Shown here one piece after another: positions 9,401 through 15,939 of a stretch of DNA of 64,000 nt. Position numbers and translations under genes: made by a program. Where the stretch lies: the NCBI GenBank assembly GCA_964424115.1, contig CAYRHN010000001.1:1-64000 (forward strand), read 5' to 3'. How positions within the stretch are numbered: the stretch's first letter is position 1; the number at the start of each line of letters is the position of its first letter. The notes beneath the pieces are model-generated. The model made no database searches. It was given only the letters and a program-made list of their open reading frames with translations, and was not told where the DNA came from. Source of the DNA: CAYRHN01 sp964424115 (GTDB lineage Bacteria; Chloroflexota; Anaerolineae; Anaerolineales; Anaerolineaceae).

Positions 9401-10429
9401 TTAAGGAATAGGAGGAACAGGACGGGATTGCAGGCTGGAGATCTTCTGCATATATTCTTGCAGCCAATGGATCCCAACGCGATAATAAATGAAGGTGGCA
9501 GCCATGATGCCGGAGCTGATGAAGGCGTGGCCGATGATCCCTATCAGGGACATCCAGGATGAGGCCGGGGCGGAGAGCCAGAGCAGGTTCAACCCGTAGG
9601 TGAGGAGCGCCGTGACCAGGATGAAAAGGCTGACGCCGGGCAGGAACATGCGCACCAGTTTGCGGCTGGTGACAAGCGAGTTTACCGCAGTTTGCCCAAA
9701 GACAAAAATGCCCTGAGCGCAGAAATAGAAGGGCAGGGCAAACCAAAAAGCCACAAAAAATGCCAGGGTGAGCGAGAATTGGGCGGCGGCGGGCGCGATC
9801 ATGACAAAGATGGAGGCCATGAAAATAAGCGGTACGGCCAGCAGGATGACCGCAGCGAAGAGTATACCAAAGAGGGTGATGGCATGGACAGTCTGGTGCA
9901 GAACGACCGGGAGGGAAAAAGGCTGAGGATCTTTGGCGCTCAGGCGGGAAAGCGTGTTGAAGAACAAGGAGCCAAGAATAATCCCGACCAACAGGATCAA
10001 CACGGCGAAGATGATCGCCGTGGCAGGGGTGGCGGCTTCCAGGATCAGCGGTTGGCCGATGGGAGTATCCATAAAGCCGGATCCGGCGACCAGGCTGGGG
10101 ACGCCAACCGGGAAGCCGCTGAGCAGGCTGAGCAGGTTGGTCTGTTCCAGCAGGATATGGATGTTCTGCTGCGCCACGCTGATGGACTGGCCCAGGTTTG
10201 CCGCATTGGATTGGGTGAACTCTGCCAGCCAGTTGTCTGCCAGCGGCCGGAGAAGGTTATTCAACCGCAGGCGCGGACCAAACCAGAGCAGCAGGTCGAT
10301 CGCCAGGGGGAAGAGGATGATGCCAATGTGGTTTGTCACCAGGCTAAAACCAGCCGTAAGGCTGGAGATCAGCCGCGGCAAGGGGGCAGAAATCGATAGA
10401 GAAGGTGGTCTAATCATATTATCTGACAT
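9401..10429 (-). CDS. Multi-pass membrane protein of unknown function, upstream of gyrB
   Basis: A 342-residue protein with about six hydrophobic segments (near residues 35-55, 128-155, 180-210, 214-238, 258-285 and 290-315) and a long extracytoplasmic-looking loop (about 60-125). No catalytic motif or named family is recognised. It precedes gyrB in the same direction with a 21-nt gap, so the two are probably cotranscribed. No ribosome site is visible before its ATG, but a TAAAAT box ends 10 nt upstream, pointing to a nearly leaderless mRNA. A second in-frame ATG four codons later is possible. Confidence 0.7.
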   Translation of the reverse strand: MSDNMIRPPSLSISAPLPRLISSLTAGFSLVTNHIGIILFPLAIDLLLWFGPRLRLNNLLRPLADNWLAEFTQSNAANLGQSISVAQQNIHILLEQTNLLSLLSGFPVGVPSLVAGSGFMDTPIGQPLILEAATPATAIIFAVLILLVGIILGSLFFNTLSRLSAKDPQPFSLPVVLHQTVHAITLFGILFAAVILLAVPLIFMASIFVMIAPAAAQFSLTLAFFVAFWFALPFYFCAQGIFVFGQTAVNSLVTSRKLVRMFLPGVSLFILVTALLTYGLNLLWLSAPASSWMSLIGIIGHAFISSGIMAATFIYYRVGIHWLQEYMQKISSLQSRPVPPIP

Positions 10430-10439
10430 TCAGTTTTGA

Positions 10440-10445
10440 ATTTTA
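10440..10445 (-). promoter_or_regulatory. -10 box for the membrane protein-gyrB operon
   Basis: Minus-strand TAAAAT (10440-10445) ends 10 nt before the ATG at 10429 and no Shine-Dalgarno is seen between them. The -35 is weak. Confidence 0.45.
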
Positions 10446-10500
10446 CCACAGGTTCGCAGCGGCGACCCGCGGGTTAATCTTTACCGGGAGGGTTTTAAGG

Positions 10501-10506
10501 TATACT
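10501..10506 (+). promoter_or_regulatory. -10 box abutting the start codon at 10513
   Basis: TATACT ends 6 nt before the ATG, so transcription would begin at or next to the start codon. The -35 is weak (TCTTTA at 10478-10483 with a 17-bp spacer). Confidence 0.5.
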
Positions 10507-10512
10507 AGGGGC

Positions 10513-11352
10513 ATGAATGCACCCCAGGTCAGGAATCCGGAAGGTTCCGCGCTGCCGGAGATCAACCGGCTGAGCGTGGTTTTGTCGGCCATCCTGCTGG
10601 CCTATGCGCTGACGCCTTTCCTGCGCGGGGCTTCCCAGACGACCGAGGTGCGCCTGCCGGGGATCGTCTTCCCAATCCAGATCAGCTTTGCCGCGGCAGC
10701 TTCGCTGCTGGCGGCGGGGATGGCGGCCGTGGGCATGGTCTGGTTGCTCAGCGGACACCCGCGCTTGCCAGCCAACCAGGGGCCGTTGTGGCGGCATGGG
10801 TTGATCCCGGCCCTGACTGCCTGGGGGATCGGCATCCCCTTGAACACGCCGCAGGTGGGCGGGGAATGGTGGGTGGTGTTCGCCCTGGGCGGGCTGCTGC
10901 TGGGGATCGTCTTTGTGGCGGAATATATTTCGGTGGACTATAACGACCTGCGTTATGCGCTGGCGATGATGACATTGATCGGCGTTTCCTTTGCGCTGTT
11001 CCTGGTGCTGGCGATCGGCCTGAGCACGCTGGGGGCGCGTCTGTACCTGCTGGTCCCGGCGCTGGGATTGGCAGCCGGTCTGGTCTCGGCGCGGGTGTTG
11101 AACCTGCGTTTGAACGGGCGCTGGTGTTGGGCCTGGGCCGGGGGAATTGCCTGGGTGGTGGTGCAGGTGGGCCTTGGGCTGCATTACCTGGATATTTCTC
11201 CGCTGAGTTTCGGGTTAATGCTGCTGGGACCGGCCTACGCGCTGACCAGCCTGGCCTGGGCGGTAGAAGACGGGCACGAATGGCGTACGTTGTGGGTAGA
11301 GCCGCTGTTGATGCTGGCGGCTTTTTGGTTGCTGGCAATCCTGCTGATGTGA
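10513..11352 (+). CDS. Multi-pass membrane protein of unknown function
   Basis: A 279-residue, very hydrophobic protein with about eight transmembrane segments; it starts MNAPQVRNPEGSALPEINRL and ends LLAFWLLAILLM-like. No named family or catalytic residues are recognised. Its stop overlaps the GTG start of the JAMM protease by 3 nt (GTGA), which implies translational coupling and perhaps a joint role. It diverges from the gyrB operon. Confidence 0.7.
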   Translation: MNAPQVRNPEGSALPEINRLSVVLSAILLAYALTPFLRGASQTTEVRLPGIVFPIQISFAAAASLLAAGMAAVGMVWLLSGHPRLPANQGPLWRHGLIPALTAWGIGIPLNTPQVGGEWWVVFALGGLLLGIVFVAEYISVDYNDLRYALAMMTLIGVSFALFLVLAIGLSTLGARLYLLVPALGLAAGLVSARVLNLRLNGRWCWAWAGGIAWVVVQVGLGLHYLDISPLSFGLMLLGPAYALTSLAWAVEDGHEWRTLWVEPLLMLAAFWLLAILLM

Positions 11353-11726
11353 AGGCGCGGAAACTGGTCATCTCCCCGGCGCTGCGGCGCATGATCCTGG
11401 CGGAGGCAGCCCGCTGCGCTCCGGAAGAGGCCTGCGGCCTGGTGGGCGGGCGGAATGGGCGAGCAGAATTGGTGCTGCCGGTGGAGAACTGCCTGCACAG
11501 TTCAACGCGCTTTGAGATGGAGCCGCGGGCGTTGGTGCGCGGATTGCAGCGCATTGAGGATGAGGAAAAATTGGAGTTGGCGGCGATCTATCATTCCCAT
11601 CCTTCCGGTCCGCGGCGCCCGTCGGAGACCGACCGGGCTGAATTTCTTTACCCGGAAGCGGCAATGATCATCGCCGCGCCGGACGAGAAGGGGGCGTGGA
11701 AGCTGGATGTGTTCTGGATGTATTGA
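11349..11726 (+). CDS. JAMM/MPN-domain metalloprotease (Mov34 family)
   Basis: A 125-residue single-domain protein with the zinc JAMM motif HSHPSGPRRPSETD (82-95, zinc ligands H82, H84 and D95) and an upstream glutamate (E26/E27 in EEACGLVGG) that would complete the active site. Proteins of this size in bacteria include the CysO-cysteine peptidase Mec and other enzymes that cleave after ubiquitin-like sulfur carriers. No ThiS/MoaD-like gene lies next to it, so the substrate is unknown. A longer frame from 11124 is rejected: the GTG at 11349 overlaps the previous stop, and the homologous region begins right after it. Confidence 0.85.
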   Translation: MKARKLVISPALRRMILAEAARCAPEEACGLVGGRNGRAELVLPVENCLHSSTRFEMEPRALVRGLQRIEDEEKLELAAIYHSHPSGPRRPSETDRAEFLYPEAAMIIAAPDEKGAWKLDVFWMY

Positions 11727-11802
11727 ATTGTCGGGTGGATTATTGTATATTTGAATAGGTACGCCGGTCCCTGTTTTGATTCAATTGAATAAGGAGGTTG
11801 AT

Positions 11803-13746
11803 ATGAAACAACAGCGCTTTGTTGCGGCAGCGGTGGGGCTTGTATTTCTTTTAATTTGCACCACCAGCCAGGTGGTTTCAGGTCAGTCGTTGCATCAAGA
11901 GGTTAAGGCTTATTCGGGCAGCACCTTCACCTACCAGGGATACTTGAGGGATGGGGAAAGTCCGGCCAACGGGGCTTATGACTTTGAATTCATGTTGTAT
12001 TACGCGGCTTCGAAAGCGGAGGATGACCTTCAAAATGATCCCAAGATCATCACGCCTATCGCCAAGGATAACGTGCAGGTGACGGACGGATTGTTCACGG
12101 TGGAGCTGGATTTTGGAAATGTGTTTGATGGTCAGCAGCTTTATTTGGAAATCGGGGTGCGGCCAGGCAGCTCAAGCGGGGCTTATACGTATCTAACGCC
12201 GCGCCAACCGTTGCGGGCAGCGCCTTACGCGCTTGGATTGGCGCCGGGGGCCTCTATCATTGGAACTCTGGCCGGTACAAATATTTTGACCCTCCAGAAC
12301 CTGGGGACGGGAGGCGCGATCTATGCAACGACAGCTTCGACCACCTACTCGGCCATCTTAGGCGAAGCTCTGTCCGGAACCGGCAGTGGTCTGTATGGCA
12401 AAAGCGCTGCCTCGGGCGGAAAAGGGGTGACCGGCGAAAACGTTGCGGCTACCGGCAGCGCGGTTGGCGTGTACGGGACGAGCAGTTCATCCAACGGTTA
12501 TGGGATCAGCGGGCTGGGCGCGGTGGGGGTGTTTGGCAAAACAACAACCACCACCGGGAGCTATAGCGGCGTGGAAGGCTATGCCAGCGGCACCAGCGGG
12601 GATATCTATGGGGTGTACGGCCATACCAACTCCTCGGCCGGAAGAGGGGTTTTTGGGCTTGGGTACAGCACCAGCGGGATCAATTACGGGGTGTACGGGC
12701 AGAGCAATTCCACCACAGGCCGGGGAGTGTTTGGCTCAGTCACCGCGTCTAGCGGGATCAATTATGGGGTGCGCGGGGAAAGCAGCTCCACGGATGGACG
12801 GGGGGTGTTGGGTTACGGCACTTCTACCAGCGGTACCAATTACGGCGTGTATGGCCAGAGCGATTCCACCACGGGCAGGGGGGTATATGGGTATGCTTCG
12901 GCGGGTTCCGGCTCTAATTACGGCGTGTACGGACAGACCGATTCTACGTCGGGAAGAGGGGTGTATGGTTACGCCAGCGCAACCAGCGGTTCAACAGTGG
13001 CCGTGCGCGCGGAAACGAACTCTCCCGGCGGATATGGGGCTTATATCACCAATACCAATTACACCGAAGATCAAAATGCGGTTGGGCTGTATGCGGATGC
13101 TTACGGCGGGAAAGACCTGGTGTTAGGATTGTCGATCCCGGGCGGAACCGGTACTACCGGATCGATCTATGCAGGTACGGCAGCCCAGGATGGGATCCTC
13201 AACCTGTTCAGTTACAACCATGTTTGGGTGGACCTGGATAATGATAATGATACCTCGAATTCAAACTTCACGATCTGGAACGGCCTGGACGAATTGGTCT
13301 TCAGGGTGGATGAAGCCGGCAATGTCTACTATTATGGTTCAAAAACGCTGTTAGTGGCGGACAAAGTAGGCGAGATACGAGAAATGTATGATCTAGAGAG
13401 CACCGAGGTGTGGTTTGAAGATTTTGGCAGCGCCAGACTGGAAGGCGGGGAGGCAACCGTGATCCTGGATCCGCTCTATGCTCAAATGGTCAATCTGAAC
13501 GTGGATTATCATGTTTTCCTCACCCCCCTGGGCGATTGCAGCCTGTATCTCTCTGAAAAGACCTCTGCTGGATTTACCGTCCGGGCGATAGGCGGGGCGT
13601 CCTGCAATGTGGATTTCGATTACCGCATTGTGGCGAAACGCCTGGGGTATGAAGATAAACGGCTGGAATCCGTCTCGTCCAACGATATACAAAGGGCGCC
13701 CGGCGAAGAATTTCAGGCCGCTGCCGGGGAGGAGGTGGAGCCGTGA
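11803..13746 (+). CDS. Secreted repeat-rich surface protein
   Basis: A 647-residue exported protein. Residues 1-33 are a signal peptide (MKQQRF, hydrophobic core, then VVSGQS). Residues about 40-140 form a domain with TFTYQGYLRDG and PLRAAPYA, a segment that recurs in exported bacterial proteins next to Gly-rich repeats. Residues 270-399 are five tandem 26-residue repeats of the pattern GVYGQSxSTTGRGVxGxxxxxSGxNY, flanked by more degenerate copies, likely a beta-solenoid. The last 150 residues hold a separate C-terminal domain with acidic end. The start is fixed by AAGGAGGTTGAT directly before the ATG at 11803. It overlaps the next gene by 4 nt. Likely a cell-surface or sheath component. Confidence 0.8.
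   Translation: MKQQRFVAAAVGLVFLLICTTSQVVSGQSLHQEVKAYSGSTFTYQGYLRDGESPANGAYDFEFMLYYAASKAEDDLQNDPKIITPIAKDNVQVTDGLFTVELDFGNVFDGQQLYLEIGVRPGSSSGAYTYLTPRQPLRAAPYALGLAPGASIIGTLAGTNILTLQNLGTGGAIYATTASTTYSAILGEALSGTGSGLYGKSAASGGKGVTGENVAATGSAVGVYGTSSSSNGYGISGLGAVGVFGKTTTTTGSYSGVEGYASGTSGDIYGVYGHTNSSAGRGVFGLGYSTSGINYGVYGQSNSTTGRGVFGSVTASSGINYGVRGESSSTDGRGVLGYGTSTSGTNYGVYGQSDSTTGRGVYGYASAGSGSNYGVYGQTDSTSGRGVYGYASATSGSTVAVRAETNSPGGYGAYITNTNYTEDQNAVGLYADAYGGKDLVLGLSIPGGTGTTGSIYAGTAAQDGILNLFSYNHVWVDLDNDNDTSNSNFTIWNGLDELVFRVDEAGNVYYYGSKTLLVADKVGEIREMYDLESTEVWFEDFGSARLEGGEATVILDPLYAQMVNLNVDYHVFLTPLGDCSLYLSEKTSAGFTVRAIGGASCNVDFDYRIVAKRLGYEDKRLESVSSNDIQRAPGEEFQAAAGEEVEP
12610..12999 (+). repeat. Five tandem 78-bp coding repeats
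   Basis: Five in-frame 78-bp units encode 26-residue Gly/Ser/Tyr-rich repeats inside the surface protein. Units share GVYG, GRGV and SGxNY positions but differ at many bases, so they are old or selected for protein pattern and not recent copies. Confidence 0.85.
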
Positions 13747-14024
13747 AGCGCAGGTTTTGGGGCCTGTGGATCGGATTGGCGTTTCTGATGGTCCTTGTTG
13801 CCGGCGCGGCAGCCCAAAGCGCGCCCGGCTATGATCTGCACTGGAATACTCTGGATAACGGCGGGGTGTTCTTCAGCGGTGGAGGAGGCTACAGCCTGGG
13901 GAGTTCGCTCGGGCAAGCGGAAGCCGGAGGGTGGATGAGCGGCGGAGACTACGATCTGCGCGGGGGGTTCCTGGCGGGCGGGGTCACCTGGTATCACGTG
14001 GAGCTCCCGGTCATTTTACGGTAA
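13743..14024 (+). CDS. Small secreted protein with GGYSL motif
   Basis: A 93-residue protein starting at a GTG that overlaps the stop of the surface protein. It has a signal peptide (MKRRFWGLWIGLAFLMVLVAG), the segment YDLHWNTLDNGGVFFSGGGG, then GYSLGSSLGQAEAG and a final WYHVELPVILR. A short motif of the GGYxLxxxIGQ type and C-termini like LPLxLR are, as I recall, common in exported Chloroflexota proteins, suggesting a shared sorting or assembly tag. Coupled translation with the repeat protein suggests a joint role at the cell surface. No enzyme signature is present. Confidence 0.7.
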   Translation: MKRRFWGLWIGLAFLMVLVAGAAAQSAPGYDLHWNTLDNGGVFFSGGGGYSLGSSLGQAEAGGWMSGGDYDLRGGFLAGGVTWYHVELPVILR

Positions 14025-14090
14025 TGGTGTCGCGCGGGTGGGGATCCTTCCCGGTCTGAGCGAGAAGAATCCCCATTGCGGCGCAGAATA

Positions 14091-14121
14091 TTGACGCGGC
14101 GGGGTGATTCTATGTTAAAAT
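14091..14121 (+). promoter_or_regulatory. Probable plsY promoter
   Basis: TTGACG (14091-14096) and TAAAAT (14116-14121, spacer 19; or TTAAAA with 18) precede plsY by about 95 nt. Confidence 0.5.
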
Positions 14122-14216
14122 CGGGTTCTGTTTTTTCTCTAGACGCAACGCAGACGGCGCATGGGTGTTATTATCCATGCACAGGATAAACTCCCGCAGC
14201 AAAGAGGAGAGAGGGC

Positions 14217-14888
14217 ATGGAATTATTGGCAATTCTTGGAAGCGCACTGCTGGCCTACCTGGCCGGTTCGATCCCGTTTGGGTTGCTGGTGGGATACATC
14301 TGGACCGGCAAAGATGTGCGCAAGATCGGCAGCGGCCGGACGGGTGGTACGAATGTGATGCGCGCGGCGGGTTGGGTTGCCGGGGCGGTCACGGCGGTTC
14401 TGGATGTGTTAAAGACTTATGCCTGCGGCTGGATCGCGGGCTGGCTGGCGCCGGGAAATGCCTGGGCATTGGCCGCGGCAGCCATCGGCGCCATGCTGGG
14501 GACGATCCATTCGGTCTTTATGGCCGAGCGGGACGAAAATGGCAAGTGGCGACTCCGCGGGGGAGCAGGCGGAGCGGCCACGCTGGGCACGGCGATGGCC
14601 TTATGGCTGCCGAGCTTTTGGATCATCCTGCCGGTTGGCGCGTTTGTCTACCTGGTGGTGGGCTATGCCTCGGTCACCAGCCTGGGAGCCGCATTCCTCT
14701 CGATGATGTTGTTCACCATCCGGGTGGCGATGGGCCTGGACCCCTGGCAGTATGTGATCTACGGGCTGGGTATCTTTGGATTGGTGTTATATGCGCTGCA
14801 ACCAAATATTAAACGCTTGAAAGCAGGCACCGAGCGTGCAGTAGGCTTGCGGGCTTACCTGCAGAAGAAGAAGGAAGCAAAGCAATAA
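14217..14888 (+). CDS. plsY: Glycerol-3-phosphate acyltransferase PlsY
   Basis: A 223-residue polytopic inner-membrane enzyme that moves an acyl chain from acyl-phosphate to glycerol-3-phosphate, the first step of phospholipid synthesis. The PlsY motifs are present: GSIPFG (17-22) and GSGRTGGTNVMR (38-49), followed by the DVLKTY and GHxHSVF-like (GTIHSVF) segments. The second motif has RTGGTN where NxGATN is usual. Length is near the family norm with a slightly long basic tail (LRAYLQKKKEAKQ). GAGGAGAGAGG precedes the ATG. It has its own promoter and a strong terminator. Confidence 0.92.
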   Translation: MELLAILGSALLAYLAGSIPFGLLVGYIWTGKDVRKIGSGRTGGTNVMRAAGWVAGAVTAVLDVLKTYACGWIAGWLAPGNAWALAAAAIGAMLGTIHSVFMAERDENGKWRLRGGAGGAATLGTAMALWLPSFWIILPVGAFVYLVVGYASVTSLGAAFLSMMLFTIRVAMGLDPWQYVIYGLGIFGLVLYALQPNIKRLKAGTERAVGLRAYLQKKKEAKQ

Positions 14889-14890
14889 AG

Positions 14891-14915
14891 AAAATCCCGG
14901 CCTGGCCGGGATTTT
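14891..14915. terminator. Bidirectional terminator between plsY and MBL gene
   Basis: AAAATCCCGG (14891-14900) and CCGGGATTTT (14906-14915) form a perfect 10-bp stem with a 5-nt loop between two convergent stops. Confidence 0.85.
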
Positions 14916-14918
14916 GAT

Positions 14919-15800
14919 TTATAGATCGGGTTCCTCGCCTTCAGAGGGCTGCGAATGGGGAACGTCCCCCAGCTCGCTGGCTATCTGCTTGTACAACGAG
15001 CGGACGTTGCGGCGGTGGAGTTCTTCGGCCAGTCCGCCCAGGTAGACGCGGCTCTTGCCGCAGGATTCGACATCGATCATCGCCACAGCATCCTGCGGAT
15101 TGCGGCGCCTGGCTGCAGTGCGTACCGCCTTGCGCAGGTTGGAGAGATAGGCCAGGTTTTCCTTGACCGACTCGTCGATCTCTCCGCGCAGGATAATGTC
15201 GCCGTGGCCCTGGACAATGTTCTCCAGGCCCATTTTTCCAATGCGTTTGATCGTCTCGCCCAGCACTTCCAGATCGCCGTCCACTACATAGGGGAGGGGC
15301 AGGAAGGCGTCTCCGGCAAAGAGGACGCGGTCTTCTTCCACCAGGACAGAAATGCCGTCGCGGCTGTGGCCGGGGGTGGGGAAAAGGACGAGGGTCTTTT
15401 TGCCGACCCGCAGGGAGATCTCGCCGGTATCGAAGGTGAGGTGGGGCAAGGTGAGCTTGACATTGCGGAAGATGGGGTTCTGGCGCTTGGCGGCATCGAT
15501 GGCGGCCTGTCCGCGTTCCTGCATCATCTGGCGGCATAAAGAATGGGCTAGGATGGTGGCGCCGGGAAAGAGGCAGTTGCCCCACGAGTGGTCGGCGTGG
15601 TTGTGCGTGTTGATGACATAACGCACCTGCACATTTAATTCATCTTCTATGAAATTGCGCATTGCAATGGTTTCATCGGGGATGGCGAGGGTATCGATCA
15701 CCACAGCCCACTGGGGGCCGGTGATCACACCGGCTGTAACCTGAGCATAGACCTCGCTTTGGAACCAAAAAACATTTTCTGAGACACGTTCGCGCTGCAT
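14919..15800 (-). CDS. MBL-fold metallo-hydrolase
   Basis: A 293-residue cytoplasmic metallo-beta-lactamase-fold protein. The metal motif HNHADH is at 66-71, followed by a further His in TPGHSRDG and the Asp of FAGDAF. The extra C-terminal part (about 200-290) resembles the helical region found in SoxH/quinoprotein-relay type members. The substrate cannot be told from sequence. GAAGGG lies just upstream of the ATG and a consensus promoter is present. It is transcribed alone, ending at the shared terminator with plsY. Confidence 0.85.
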   Translation of the reverse strand: MQRERVSENVFWFQSEVYAQVTAGVITGPQWAVVIDTLAIPDETIAMRNFIEDELNVQVRYVINTHNHADHSWGNCLFPGATILAHSLCRQMMQERGQAAIDAAKRQNPIFRNVKLTLPHLTFDTGEISLRVGKKTLVLFPTPGHSRDGISVLVEEDRVLFAGDAFLPLPYVVDGDLEVLGETIKRIGKMGLENIVQGHGDIILRGEIDESVKENLAYLSNLRKAVRTAARRRNPQDAVAMIDVESCGKSRVYLGGLAEELHRRNVRSLYKQIASELGDVPHSQPSEGEEPDL

Positions 15801-15832
15801 AAACCCTTCCCAATAACTTCAAAGTTGGGCAA

Positions 15833-15861
15833 AGAATAGCACAAATTGAGTAAAAAGTCAA
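15833..15861 (-). promoter_or_regulatory. Sigma-70 promoter of MBL gene
   Basis: Minus-strand TTGACT (15856-15861), 17-bp spacer, TATTCT (15833-15838), about 33 nt before the start codon. Confidence 0.75.
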
Positions 15862-15939
15862 AATTTTCGATTTTTTCCACCAGGCGCAGCAGCAGACCAG
15901 GACGCCCCCTGGTGGTGAGAATCTCCGAATGGAGGCGGC

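Noticed and set aside
12610..12999. CRISPR-like tandem array
   Set aside because: Units are 78 bp, in frame, lack spacers and encode a protein repeat.
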